In this document: piece by piece, positions 40,508 to 50,519 of the stretch
How positions within the stretch are numbered: position 1 is the first letter of the stretch
How the letters are laid out: each line of letters begins with the position of its first letter
DNA from: Methanosarcina sp.
Lineage (GTDB): Archaea; Halobacteriota; Methanosarcinia; Methanosarcinales; Methanosarcinaceae
Direction: 5' to 3'
DNA: 64,000 bases
Assembly: GCA_003164755.1 (NCBI GenBank)
Contig: PLUB01000073.1
Coordinates: forward strand, 62,001 to 126,000
Translations under genes and position numbers: made by a program
Notes under the pieces: generated by a model
Databases searched by the model: none
Seen by the model: only the letters and a program-made list of their open reading frames with translations
What the model was told of the DNA's origin: nothing

Positions 40508-41455
40508 TTATTTTCCTACTTCAATTAATCGTTCTTCTTGATAGGACCTTATAGCTGCCATTGCCACTTCTAGAGCGTGTTTTCCGTCTTCTCCACAGGG
40601 ATTGGGGGTTTTGCCTGTAGCAGCACAGTCTATGAAATACTTGAGCTCATTTTTTAGGGGTTCGCTGTGTTCCACCTTGGCTTTTCTTATCCATTCATTA
40701 TCATGAAGTTGTACTGTTTGATTGATGTAGTCCAGATATGCAACCCCCTTCACTCCTATCGCTGTGAGCTGTCTTACTTTATGTGGGGTCAGCCAGTTTG
40801 TTTCTACAACCCCTGCAAAGTTATGATCCATACGGAGGATAATTGAGGCATGGTCTTCAAATGAGTGGATATCTGCACCTGCAATAGCATAAACACTATT
40901 TATTTTTTTGCCGTAAAGGTACGAGATTATGTCTATATCATGGACTCCTATATCCAAAATTACTCCCACATCTCTTATCCTCGGGTTATAGGGCCCGACT
41001 CTTTTTGTTGAGATTGAAACTATCTTACCCAAGATTCCTGAGTTTATGATTTCTTTAAGCCTTATGACTGCGGGGTTAAAACGCTCAATATGTCCTATCA
41101 TAAGGACTTTTCCTGCCTGTTTTGCGGCTTCTATCATCATCTCAGCATTTTCAGTCGTATCTGCAATCGGTTTTTCTACAAGGACCTGCATTCCTGCGTC
41201 AAGGGCGTCGAGTGCTACCTGCTTGTGCAGTTTTGTTGGCACAACTACACTTACAGCATCAAGTCCTTCAAGAAGCATTTTCTTGTAATCTGTAAAGGCC
41301 TTTGTCTTGAATTGTGTAGCCATAAATTCGACGCGCTTCTGGTCTATATCCGATATCCCAACAAGTTCCACACCCTCCATTTCACTGTAAATCCTTAAGT
41401 GATTCTGTCCCATGGCACCCGTGCCTATTACTCCTACTCTGATCAAAAGTCTCAC
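40508..41455 (-). CDS. Gfo/Idh/MocA oxidoreductase, probable UDP-GlcNAcA 3-dehydrogenase
   Basis: 315 aa from GTG 41455. A TTG at 41446 (giving 'MIRVGVIGTG') with GGAAGTGAG upstream may be the true start. N-terminal NAD-binding fold 'VGVIGTGAMGQNHLRIY'; the family signature 'VLVEKPIADTTENAEMM' with the EKP lysine near residue 95; and the sheet domain with 'ILDIGVHDIDIISYLYG' supplying the Asp-His pair. In diacetamido-uronate pathways the matching enzyme (WbpB) oxidises C3. Operon position between dehydrogenase and aminotransferase supports that role. Confidence 0.83.
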   Translation of the reverse strand: MRLLIRVGVIGTGAMGQNHLRIYSEMEGVELVGISDIDQKRVEFMATQFKTKAFTDYKKMLLEGLDAVSVVVPTKLHKQVALDALDAGMQVLVEKPIADTTENAEMMIEAAKQAGKVLMIGHIERFNPAVIRLKEIINSGILGKIVSISTKRVGPYNPRIRDVGVILDIGVHDIDIISYLYGKKINSVYAIAGADIHSFEDHASIILRMDHNFAGVVETNWLTPHKVRQLTAIGVKGVAYLDYINQTVQLHDNEWIRKAKVEHSEPLKNELKYFIDCAATGKTPNPCGEDGKHALEVAMAAIRSYQEERLIEVGK

Positions 41456-41492
41456 TTCCTGTTTCTTGAAACTGCAGTGACTGGAAAACTAT

Positions 41493-42575
41493 TCAATCTT
41501 TTGCATAAAATTCTTTGGATGCTTCGACTATTTTCTGCAAGTCATCTCTGGACAATCCCGGGTGTACAGGAAGGGAGAGGACTTCCTCAACTGTTTTCTC
41601 TGAAACTGGCAGAAAGTCTTTATATCCAAGGTCCCTATAGAAGGGCTGTCTGTGAATGGGTATCGGATAATAGATCCCGGTATCTATTTCTTTCTTTTTC
41701 AGGAAAGCTGCAAACTTATCCCTATTTTTGGCCCTGACAGTGTACTGGTGGAAAACATGACTGCAGCCTTCTGCTGTGACTGGAGGTACAAGCCCAGATA
41801 TTTCTTTAAGGCCGTCTGAGAGAATTCCTGCGTTTATCTGTCTGTTTTTTGTAAACTTTTCCAGTTTTCCAAGTTGCACAATCCCAATTGCAGCTGCAAT
41901 ATCAGTCATGCGAAGATTGAAACCTAGCATTTCATGCAGGTAGCGAACTTTTGATCCATGGGCTCTGATCATTTTTGCTTTCTCTGCAATTTCTTTTTTG
42001 TCTGTTGTGAGCATCCCTCCTTCGCCGGTTGTCATATTCTTTGTCGGATAAAAGCTGAATGCTCCTGTGCCAAAGCTTCCTACTCTTTTTCCAAGGCAGT
42101 CTGCGCCATGAGATTGGCAGGCATCCTCGATTACAAAAAGCTTATTATCTTCGGCAATTTCCATTATGGCTTTCATGTCTGCAGGGTGTCCGTAAAGGTG
42201 AACTGGCATAATGGCCCTGGTTTTTGAAGTGATTTTTTCCTTGATTCTCTCGGGATCGATGTTAAATGTATCTAGTTCGATGTCTACAAAAACAGGTTTT
42301 GCCCCTGTGTAAAGGATACTGTTTGCGGTGGCAATAAAGCTGAAGGGACTTGTAATCACTTCATCTTCTTTTCCTATTCCATGGGCTAGAAGCGCAATAT
42401 ACAAAGCTGCAGTGCCAGAGTTTACTGCGGCTGTATAATCACAGCCAGTGTACTCGGAAAAAGCAAGTTCAAATTCTTCTACTTTCGGGCCCTGTGCAAT
42501 CATGCCTGAATTCAGGACTTCTGTTACTGCGTCAATCTCTTCTTTACCCAGCAGAGGTTTAGCAATCTGGATCAT
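41493..42575 (-). CDS. DegT/DnrJ/EryC1/StrS sugar aminotransferase
   Basis: 360 aa, intact, with GAGGTCC before the ATG. PLP-dependent transfer of an amino group to a keto-sugar nucleotide. 'YTAAVNSGTAALYIALLAHG' (residues about 51-70) binds the PLP phosphate, 'VIEDACQSHGA' holds the pyridine-nitrogen Asp, and the internal aldimine Lys is in 'FYPTKNMTTGEGG' near residue 180. By context it most resembles WbpE-type 3-amination of the 3-keto uronate made by the neighbouring oxidoreductase. It lies 37 bp before that gene in transcription order. Confidence 0.9.
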   Translation of the reverse strand: MIQIAKPLLGKEEIDAVTEVLNSGMIAQGPKVEEFELAFSEYTGCDYTAAVNSGTAALYIALLAHGIGKEDEVITSPFSFIATANSILYTGAKPVFVDIELDTFNIDPERIKEKITSKTRAIMPVHLYGHPADMKAIMEIAEDNKLFVIEDACQSHGADCLGKRVGSFGTGAFSFYPTKNMTTGEGGMLTTDKKEIAEKAKMIRAHGSKVRYLHEMLGFNLRMTDIAAAIGIVQLGKLEKFTKNRQINAGILSDGLKEISGLVPPVTAEGCSHVFHQYTVRAKNRDKFAAFLKKKEIDTGIYYPIPIHRQPFYRDLGYKDFLPVSEKTVEEVLSLPVHPGLSRDDLQKIVEASKEFYAKD

Positions 42576-42634
42576 TTTTGGACCTCTTTAATGTGACTAT
42601 AATTTCCTCTTACTTAATTTTAATTATTAAATAC

Positions 42635-43303
42635 TTATATTTCATTCAATTCGCATAAATCCTTCGGAAGGTCTCGTATTCTAGCAGGCACGCCAATAGC
42701 AAGTTTCCAGGAGGGTACGCTTTTTGTTACAAGTGCTCCTCCGGCAACCATTGCTCCTTCTCCAATTTCAACATCTGGAAGTAGGGTTGCGTTTGCACCT
42801 ATCGAAGCACCTTTTCTCAAAACAGGACCTTTAAACTCGTATTTTTTTCGGATGGGATATTTATCATTGGCTAGAACAGCACAGGGGCCTATAAACACAT
42901 TGTTTTCGATAACAACATTGGTAGGAATATATACATTGCCCTGAATGCTGACATTGTTTCCGATATTCACATAGCCGTCTATAATGACATTGGTTCCAAT
43001 AAGGACATTGTTTCCTATTTCAGTGTTTTCTCTAATCATCACATTATGTCCAGTTTTTAAGTTTTTCCCAGTGTTTACATTGGAAAATATAGTTGATCCG
43101 ATCCTTATAATCGAATTTGGGCCTATGGTACAGCCCGGGAAATCAAAATCTTCAATTTCTATGTTCTGTTTCAAAATCTCCATAAGGACCTTGTGTTCAG
43201 GGTATCCAAGAATCACATTTTCCAGTATTATCGTATCTTTTCCGATTACAGATGTACCGTATATTTTAGAAGATTTGTGAATTTTAAATTTAGGCGAGTT
43301 CAT
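42635..43303 (-). CDS. hexapeptide-repeat sugar N-acetyltransferase
   Basis: 222 aa, intact, with a GAGAGGAAC ribosome site. Left-handed beta-helix repeats run from about residue 55 to 200 ('IGNNVLIGTNVIIDGYVNIG', 'NNVSIQGNVYIPTNVVIENN', 'IGANATLLPDVEIGEGAMVA'), followed by the usual acetyltransferase ending 'VPSWKLAIGVPARIRDLP'. The first gene of the operon. A WbpD-like role, acetylating the 3-amino group to give UDP-GlcNAc(3NAc)A, is the best fit with its three downstream partners. Other acyl groups or sugars remain possible. Confidence 0.82.
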   Translation of the reverse strand: MNSPKFKIHKSSKIYGTSVIGKDTIILENVILGYPEHKVLMEILKQNIEIEDFDFPGCTIGPNSIIRIGSTIFSNVNTGKNLKTGHNVMIRENTEIGNNVLIGTNVIIDGYVNIGNNVSIQGNVYIPTNVVIENNVFIGPCAVLANDKYPIRKKYEFKGPVLRKGASIGANATLLPDVEIGEGAMVAGGALVTKSVPSWKLAIGVPARIRDLPKDLCELNEI

Positions 43304-43657
43304 TGTTCCTCTCGTTTTTCTAGTTTTTTAATTGACCAAGCGAACTTTCTCCTAAACCATTAAATTTCCTGGTCACTCTTTTCATAGTTTTTGCTTCTTA
43401 TATTCCTGATGATAGTGAGAATCTATATTTTTGGGGTGGATCCAAATAATAAGTTTCATCTTTATTTTCCGAAGTTCAATCTCATTAATTTTCAGAATTA
43501 CCTTAAATTTTTGGGTGAATACTCTTTGTAATTATTTAAACTATTTGGTTTATTTTCCCTATCCATCGTTTATCGTATATTTTCGGATGAATTTCTTCAA
43601 TCCATATTTTCCGTTGCACCCATAATGGTGCAACACAGTTTCGAATCTTCATTTACA

Positions 43658-43746
43658 GAGAGCTTCGATAAATCTCTGATTTTCATAGTTTTTTGTATGC
43701 AATTTGTAAGCTTATGATGAAATAAAGGGGTTTTCTTGAAATTCTC
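43658..43746. repeat. family A palindromic repeat, copy A5
   Basis: Left arm GAGAGCTTCGATAAATCTCT; right arm '...AAAGGGGTTTTCTTGAAATT' then CTC, its imperfect reverse complement. 89 bp. Confidence 0.6.
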
Positions 43747-44269
43747 TACAAATACTATTAAGTGGGTATAAATTACATAAAAAATTAATAACATATATAT
43801 ATTCTAGTATAAAATAATATAATTTGTCTTCGGGCTATTTTTTGTAAAACTTGATATATTATTTTGATATAGGCCTTTCTGTTGGTTTGTATTTTTATTT
43901 TGGATTTAATGTCTCTCCATAATGTTTTGATGGTCTAGTATTATGTGTATGATGTTTTCACGATTATAGTTCATTACCAAAAGTATAGTTCATTACTAAA
44001 ATTCTTTTACTAGTATCACAAATTGAGGTAAACCATGGAAAACATGAAGGATTAGGAAGGATTGATCTAGTTTTTTTCCTTTCCTCGGAGTTTTCTGTGA
44101 TTGTTGAAAACTTAATGAAAAAGGATATGTGGATGACATTAAGGATATTTTAGAATAGTATCAATTAAATAATGAGAGAGATCCAGTTTGTCAGTAATGA
44201 GTAATATCTCGTCAGTTCCAAAATTATTTCTATAAATCAGAACAAATCAAAAAAAGTTATTGGGGGTGA

Positions 44270-44405
44270 TGGACTTATTGATCATGACAGTGGAAATGAA
44301 TACACTTATGATATCAATGCAATTAGTTTACTGCCTATATCTTCTGAATTATGCAATGTCGTTGATATAATAACTTTATCTGATGAAGCAAAATATTATT
44401 ATAAG
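44270..44405 (+). pseudogene. relic of the 5131 small-protein family
   Basis: Reads 'DINAISLLPISSELCNVVDI' then 'ITLSDEAKYYYK', parallel to 'SIGTISLLSVDYESCSIVDI' and 'IILPDKSNYSYQ' of the gene at 5131. The frame is lost after 44405 and I see no start. Confidence 0.45.
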
Positions 44406-44569
44406 AAGTTCGTAATATTTTAGCTCATACTGCAAAATCTTCTACTAATTCTCTCGAATCATCAACTCCCTGTCTAAGGTCAAAAATACCAAAAATAAGA
44501 ATTATTTCAGATCGATACTATTTTTAAATATATAAACAAATTCCTATATCACTCCTTTTTTTGCGCAGA

Positions 44570-44905
44570 GACTGTCTAACTTTTCCTCGCTTACCCCTTT
44601 ATTTGACCCTATTTTTCTTTTCTGGTTATTACTATTTATTTTAAAGGTAACTTTTACTATTCTCAAAATACTCTTTTTGTTTTTAATATCATCAGAAGAT
44701 ATCTATCATACTAAAAAAATGTAAATGATATCTTCCGATTCACTCTTTGGATGATAGTTACAAGAACGTTTTCTGCTTTGAATATTTTTTTAGTTGCTGC
44801 ATAAATTCGTTCCTTTGATATTTTTTTGGAGCCAATACTCTTGTTTCTTAATAGATCCCTCATTCTCATAGGATGTTTTTTTCTACTTTGTTGTTGTTGC
44901 ATCAT
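44570..44905 (-). pseudogene. repeated coding relic, family F, copy 2
   Basis: 'SIGSKKISKERIYAATKKIF' and, in another frame, 'HPKSESEDIIYIFLV' and 'IKNKKSILRIVKVTFKINSN'. Parallel to the relic at 32500-32900 over roughly 220 bp. Family not recognised. Confidence 0.4.
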
Positions 44906-45077
44906 AATATTCTGATATTATATTTTAAATGAGTATTGTCCTAATATTTTCGTGTTTATTATGAACGTTCTTTAGGTATCTCTATATGTTATGTTACTAC
45001 AGTCTTCGTAGCAAATTCAAATTTTATCAAGAGGAAAATGCATTTATGGTCAAGTATTAAAATGTTCTCATTTGTCT

Positions 45078-45162
45078 GGCTTTGCACTAAAGTAGGTTTT
45101 GCATCTAATGTCTAATTTTTGCATATAATGTCTGGCTAAAATGGTACTTTAGGTGCAAAGCC
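45078..45162. repeat. family C repeat, copy C1
   Basis: 85 bp with ends GGCTTTGCACTAAAGTAGG and TACTTTAGGTGCAAAGCC (inverted). Copies at 52822-52907 and 58414-58499. Confidence 0.7.
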
Positions 45163-45750
45163 CATTGCTCTTAAACTTAAAAATGAAGAATGAAGAATAC
45201 AAAAGAAAAGGAATAAGTGAACAATTTCCCAGCATATTTATGTTTTTTCCGCGATTTATAATATTTCGCGCAGCTTAATAATAAATACTCCAACTAAATC
45301 TTCTTTTTTACTTAATAAGTTCCTTACACTATTCGTCGATCCATAGTTCTTTAAAATCATAGTCTTTTTTGAGGTTTCTTTATAGGATGAGTCAAGATAG
45401 ATGGCTTTTTTTAAATTAAAGATTGAAGGGTCCTTGTTGTTGATGAGAGAATATAATACATGTACGATTTACTAAAGCATATCAATCCTGAGAATTTATT
45501 TCAATGGCTCTTTCAAATGCTTTTGAGCTAATTTTACAAGTGAGAACCAAAAAGACAATATAGTACCAATAAGGACCCATAGCTAAATAATTTAGGCATA
45601 TTTTTACACCAGGCTTACTTATTTTTAGAAACATCTACATCGATTTCATTCCAAATAATTATTTGTTTCCCAACTCATTGTGTAACAAGCTTTAAATGAT
45701 TTTTTAAATAACATTACCCGAATAATAGTAGTGTACTTATAATTGTTGAG
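45163..45750. other. gene-free stretch
   Basis: AT-rich, no supported feature. Confidence 0.4.
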
Positions 45751-45759
45751 TTGAATATT

Positions 45760-46218
45760 GTGTCAGTAACCCCTAAGTACGACAGAATTACACCCATATA
45801 TGAGCTACTAGATTTGCCGCTCAAGCTTCTCATTTTCAAGAAATGGAGAAAAGAAGCACTTTCAAGCCTGAACGGAAAAATTCTGAAAGTCGGAGTGGGA
45901 ACTGGAATAAATATGAAATACTATCCTCCATGTTGTTCGGTACCCGGAATCGATAACATCAAAGGAATGCTTGAAAACGCCAGAGAAAAAGCAAAGGATA
46001 TGAAAAATGTCACTTTTATTCTTATGGACGCCGGGAGCCTTGGATTTTCGGATCACAGCTTCGATTATGCGGTTACGACTTTTGTCCTCTGCACAATTTC
46101 TGATCATGTGAAGGCTCTTACTGAAATGAGGCGTGTTCTGAAACCATCAGGTGAGATGATAGCGCTAGAGCACATGCGCAGTCGCAACCCTATTATTGCC
46201 CGATTTGAGGAATTTTAG
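45760..46218 (+). pseudogene. class I SAM methyltransferase, C-terminally truncated
   Basis: Starts at GTG 45760 ('MSVTPKYDRITPIYELLDLP'); a TTG at 45751 is also possible. UbiE/type-11 fold: 'LKVGVGTGINMKYYPPC' (motif I) near residue 48, 'FDYAVTTFVLCTISDHVKAL' (motif IV) near residue 110, and 'VLKPSGEMIALEHMRSRNPI'. It ends at TAG 46216 after 'RFEEF', whereas relatives run about 50 residues further with the last two strands of the sheet. The following DNA does not continue the family in any frame I can follow. It may fold partially, but activity is doubtful. Confidence 0.6.
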
Positions 46219-46648
46219 ACAATTATAGGTTAAATGGGATTGAGTTTTCAGTTTAACTGTCTAAGTCTTATTTTTAAGAAATTTATAGGTGGTATATTAA
46301 TAATAAGTTAATTTTGATACAGACAAGTTACATACTTGCTTTTTCTTTTTCTGCGTGGTTTAGTTTTTGGTTCCCTGCATGCAAGTGCTCAGAAAAAGAG
46401 TGAATTTGAACAAGGTGTATTGCTAGGATGAAAATATCAACCATCTCTATGAGACACGAAATACTCACATCTGATTAAAGAATCAGTTAACGTTAAGTTG
46501 ACTACCACATTCATTTTAGATCTCTGATCGCATTTACTTCCAAGTGATGTCAAAAGTAAATGTGGCAAATTAACACTAGAATCAATTATTCTAACAATTT
46601 TAAATATCCAGGTGAAAAACCTGGCTACATAAAAATTCCATTATTGTT

Positions 46649-46737
46649 GAAGACTTCGATAAGCCCTCATATTTCGTAGTATATTTATATATAATATATA
46701 TATTATTCATCAAAATTAGAGGTTTATTGGAATCCTC
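46649..46737. repeat. family A palindromic repeat, copy A6
   Basis: Left arm GAAGACTTCGATAAGCCCTC; right arm 'AAATTAGAGGTTTATTGGAA' then TCCTC. 89 bp with an alternating TA centre. Confidence 0.65.
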
Positions 46738-48180
46738 TATTATTTTGTCAAACTCTTTTGCTTTTTTATCGTTTACTGGGAATTTGAAATGTTAGTTCTA
46801 GCTTTTTTCTTTAACTCAATCATTTTTTTTCTATATTATTCATTTTTGCTTCCACCATTATATTTTTCATATTCACTAAGAAGGCCTAAATCACAGAATT
46901 TGTTCAGATTGAATCATTGGTTTTGTTCCTGTTAATTGTTCATGCTGAAAGTTTATCTCCCACTTTCATGTATATTCACAAATCAAAATTTATTTAGTTT
47001 CCTTGAATTATTGATCAAATCTAAAAAAACGAGTATATCCCCAATTTTTGGGAAAATGTAGGTAGAATCTAGTGTTTAAGATTTTCAATAATTCACAGAC
47101 ACACGACAAACATATTTTTCAGGTCCTTTTTAAGTTACATTTAAGTGAAATTTCTAAAGAAGTATATATTTAGCCTTTTCCAAGATATAATAAAACAACT
47201 GCTGTGTAGTAACTTTATTTTATGTGGAATTTTAGATGAACTAGCCTACTAATAAATATTTTCAAAATCAACATGCAGAGATTTTTTTGAATCTAACCGG
47301 AAAACGCAGGAATGACTGAATCAGCTGTTTGAAGACTAAATGCCTATGTAAAAATGGGGAAGCAATTGTATTTACTCTATTGTTGCTTCAAGGAAGAAGA
47401 AAACAAGCTTGTGGTCACTACTGACAAGCTATGAATCAATAAAAAGAATGTTTAGATAAACATTAAAACAGAATGCTTGGTATAAGTGCAAAGATCGAGA
47501 AGGAAAACGAAGCAGAAGAGGAAGGATCTATTTATAAGGAAGGAAAATATACTGGTTTTTTCCGAGCTTGCCACCTGCCAATCATCTTTAAAATGGTGGA
47601 AGCACTTCAAAAATTGGAAATCGCATCCTGAAGATAACACTTCCAAAAATGAAGTTTGAAGAGATTGCAAAAAATACAGATCTAACAATATTCGACAGCT
47701 TATAGCTAATTTTCGATGTAGTCTGAATTTTATTTACGAAAAGAAATGAGAAGATTATTAAGTATTTCAATAAACTTTTGATTATCACAATTTATAGATA
47801 CCATCTATGAGAATATGAAGAAATTAAAAAGTTTATTTAAATTTCCTTAAATATTTAAAATATTTTTATCCGATGGATTCTTAAAATGTGTTATTTCCTC
47901 TCTCTTACAGATTGCTGAGATCTGTGATTTTACAGCAAAATCAGCAAAATGGCGAATAGACCATAACAACTTGAAAGTATCATTTAGACTTTTTTTGTCA
48001 TTGTACGCATAACGAAGCCTTCACAAAAAACGAAAAATAAACTAATGAAATTATAACTGTGAGAGAACTATTTTCCAATTTCTATATCTATATCAATTGG
48101 CAGCTTATAATGAATATTTATTTTATTTGTGCACATATTGGTAAAAACCTTTTTTAGCAAGTTGGAGTATATTTAATATC
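46738..48180. other. gene-free stretch
   Basis: About 1.4 kb. A plus-strand open run near 47470-47630 ('MLGISAKIEKENEAEEEGSI') is protein-like but has no start signal, no family and soon fails. Nothing else is supported. Confidence 0.45.
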
Positions 48181-48294
48181 ATGGGTAGTAAAGATAACGA
48201 CCAATTAGAGAATGTAAGTTCAAGTTTAATTTTTTTTATAACTATTATTGCAATAGCATTAAGCTTTTTAGGGATAATTGTATCTATGAAATAA
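48181..48294 (+). CDS. 37-residue single-pass membrane mini-protein
   Basis: ATG 48181 to TAA 48294. The sequence has a hydrophilic head ('MGSKDNDQLENVSSS') and then one membrane helix ('LIFFITIIAIALSFLGIIV') ending 'SMK'. A GGAG lies about 15 bases before the ATG, slightly far, and AT-rich TATA-like DNA is near 48105-48125. The abrupt hydrophilic-to-hydrophobic layout is more gene-like than the background. Function unknown; small regulators of membrane complexes look like this. Confidence 0.4.
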   Translation: MGSKDNDQLENVSSSLIFFITIIAIALSFLGIIVSMK

Positions 48295-48349
48295 CTTATT
48301 TTCACAAGGTAATAAATGCAAACATTTATCCAATTATTTACGAAATGAA

Positions 48350-49010
48350 ATACCCTTCTCAGTCGGGTTGATACCATCTGAGGAAGGGGCTTCCTTTGAG
48401 TAATTCCTTCATCTGTTCTCAAATTTCAGATCCATCGAAAATTCTGTATTGTCGAAGATTATCAACAAATTGTTGATAGCTTGTCCACAAAGTATTTTGT
48501 GATAGGAAACGTAACATAATAATTATAAAATTATTTCGATACCTATAATATTGTTCCCGCAATCACAAATCATAACAAGCTTCAAAGAAGGTATATCATG
48601 GATTTTCCCACAATAACAACATTTATTAGTTGTTTGTTTTTAGTAATTCTTATTACACTTTTACCTACAAATTTTGCTTTATAGGTAAGAATTGAACAAA
48701 TCTACCTAGTTTTCTAGATCCCGAGTAGAACTATTTTGACCGTTATTTTGTTTCGTCTTTTTTCCTTTTTACCATCTTTTACTTTAGGTTGAGTCATTTG
48801 TACACACTAAGGTCACCTACTATGATAGTTTTAGCTCTAGTGTTTTCAACCATAGTTTTGGAAAGTTTGTGTTGGAAATCTTTAACTTGATTTGCTTTTT
48901 TTCTACCCATTTTTGTAACTGCTTTAGCTATTTTCAGGTATCTCTTACTTTTTGTAGAAAGTTTATTAACTGGAAAACGAAATAAATTGGACATACGAAG
49001 GTAATTGGTA
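48350..49010 (-). pseudogene. tnpB: IS200/IS605-type TnpB remnant (C-terminal half and right end)
   Basis: On the minus strand from about 49000: 'KMGRKKANQVKDFQHKLSKT', 'MVENTRAKTIIVGDLSV' (RuvC Glu/Asp region). Then, after stops, 'ILTYKAKFVGKSVIRITKNK' and a zinc-ribbon echo 'CCYCG...CDCGNN'. It ends in a tail and hairpin region (48350-48480) that is repeated in inverted orientation at 50520-50700. The N-terminal half is missing; at 49010 it abuts IS110 debris. Dead. Confidence 0.65.
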
Positions 49011-49245
49011 TCATAGCAAGGAAAATTGCAACAATTATATAGTATCTTATTACAAATTTCAAGATGTACTAAGATGAAATAAAATATCAAAAGCGAAGAA
49101 TTAAAGAGGAGGAAGTTTGTTGAGCCTGAGATGTTCTCGGATGATAAAAGTATATAAATAATTAGCTAAATAATCGTAATTGTGGGAACAGAGGATAGTG
49201 TAAGTACTTGAGAGGATCCCTCATGTACTTTCATACCAAAAATAA
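49010..49245 (+). pseudogene. IS110 transposase 3'-end fragment, copy 2
   Basis: 'GIIARKIATII' TAG 'YLITNFKMY' and 'YQKRRIKEEE' match the C-terminal end of the IS110-type relic at 1575-1700. The DNA ends in '...CCTCATGTACTTTCATACC', shared with the other two copies. Confidence 0.5.
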
Positions 49246-49292
49246 ATATTCATTATAATGATTCTAATTCCACACTTTGTTAGAGGATTTCT

Positions 49293-50000
49293 ATGAAACT
49301 ACTTGTAAGTCCAATGAATAAAGAGGAAGCCATCATAGTTTCAAGAGGAGGTGCTGATATTGTGGATGTCAAAAACCCAATTGAAGGTTCCCTTGGAGCC
49401 AATTTCCCATGGATAATTAAAGATATAAAAGAAGCTGTAAATGGAAGACAGCCGATAAGCGCAACAATAGGAGATTTTCATTACAAACCCGGGACTGCTT
49501 CCCTTGCAGCGTTAGGAGCAGCAGTTGCAGGAGCAGACTATATTAAGGTGGGCCTTTACGATATTCAGACTCAAGCACAAGCATTCGAGCTTCTTATAAA
49601 CCTAATAAGAGCTGTGAAGGACTATGACTCAACAAAGAAGATAGTTGCCTCAGGATATTCAGATTATAAACGCATTAATTCGATTTCTCCATTATCTCTT
49701 TCCGAAGTTGCGGCAAAGGTTAGTGCAGATGTAGTCATGGTAGATACTGCAATCAAGGATGGAAAATCTACTTTTGAATTCATGGATGAGAAAGGACTTA
49801 AAAGGTTCACTGACATTGCTCATGAATATGGACTTGAAAATGCAATTGCTGGTTCCCTGAAATTCGATGACCTCCCGGTGCTTGAAAGAATAGGACCTGA
49901 CATCATTGGTGTTAGAAGTATGGTTTGTGGAGGGAACAGAAGAACTACAATTCAGCAAAAACTGGTGGAAAGGCTCGTAGCTGAGTGCCATAACTTATAA
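49293..50000 (+). CDS. mfnB: (5-formylfuran-3-yl)methyl phosphate synthase, methanofuran biosynthesis
   Basis: 235 aa, intact. MfnB makes the furan precursor of methanofuran from two glyceraldehyde 3-phosphate molecules. The four active-site residues known in the Methanocaldococcus enzyme fall at the same numbers here: Lys27 ('VDVKNP'), Lys85 ('DYIKVGLYD'), Asp151 and Lys155 ('MVDTAIKDGK'). The (beta/alpha)8 barrel and length are normal. GAGGA lies six bases before the ATG. The gene stands alone amid transposon debris; its start is 48 bp after an IS110 fragment, which contains a TATA-like run at 49151-49160. This gene is the best single indicator of a methanogen. Confidence 0.95.
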   Translation: MKLLVSPMNKEEAIIVSRGGADIVDVKNPIEGSLGANFPWIIKDIKEAVNGRQPISATIGDFHYKPGTASLAALGAAVAGADYIKVGLYDIQTQAQAFELLINLIRAVKDYDSTKKIVASGYSDYKRINSISPLSLSEVAAKVSADVVMVDTAIKDGKSTFEFMDEKGLKRFTDIAHEYGLENAIAGSLKFDDLPVLERIGPDIIGVRSMVCGGNRRTTIQQKLVERLVAECHNL

Positions 50001-50299
50001 TTTTTGTAAATCCGCTTGGAACTGAAATTTGGTGCGGACATTTCTTTCAGGCATGCTGGCTGAATATATTTATCCAGAAGTAACTATTATCATAATCGTT
50101 ATTATTATTAGAATTATTTTTATTCTTATTTTATGTTATTTTTTGGTCATATATCGGATTACTCTGAGAACTTTTTATTGGTTTTATCTTTGAGTTATTA
50201 ACTTACTTTTACATATTGAGAATTCTATTATTATTTGGAAAGGGATTGAAATTATTTTTGATATTGGCCCTTAGAATTTTGTTGCTGGAATCAAAGTCT

Positions 50300-50450
50300 C
50301 GGTGTCCATCCAGCTGCAAGAAACGTGGTATGTTCGTGCCAACGCTCTGGATATGAGGGAATTATTCAAAATAAAATATCTCAGAGTGTTTTGATAAACC
50401 TCTGATTTTTACGGGTCATAGATATACAATTTATGGGCATATGAGAACAG
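50300..50450 (+). repeat. composite repeat: family D followed by family A (A7)
   Basis: 'GGTATGTTCGTGCCAACGCT' and '...TTATTCAAAATAAAATATC' (D) lead into 'GTTTTGATAAACCTCTGATT' (left arm of A). The right arm of A is missing. Same D-A order as 29725-29896. Confidence 0.55.
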
Positions 50451-50519
50451 TTCTTTCCACTCTGCCCCTGGATGAATCTGAAGATATTGTGTACAGATTT
50501 TGGTTATAATCTCTAAAAT

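Larger units (their letters stand above)
43747..45077. other. gene-poor stretch with relics
   Basis: Contains a 19-bp tandem pair near 43964-44001 (TATAGTTCATTACCAAAAG and a near copy) and a relic of the small protein family seen at 5131 (about 44270-44400, 'YTYDINAISLLPISSELCNV'). A family F coding relic follows at 44570-44905. No intact gene. Confidence 0.5.

Noticed and set aside
46216..46230. TAG at the end of the truncated methyltransferase as a pyrrolysine codon
   Set aside because: A second stop follows after four codons and the downstream frame does not resume the family sequence.
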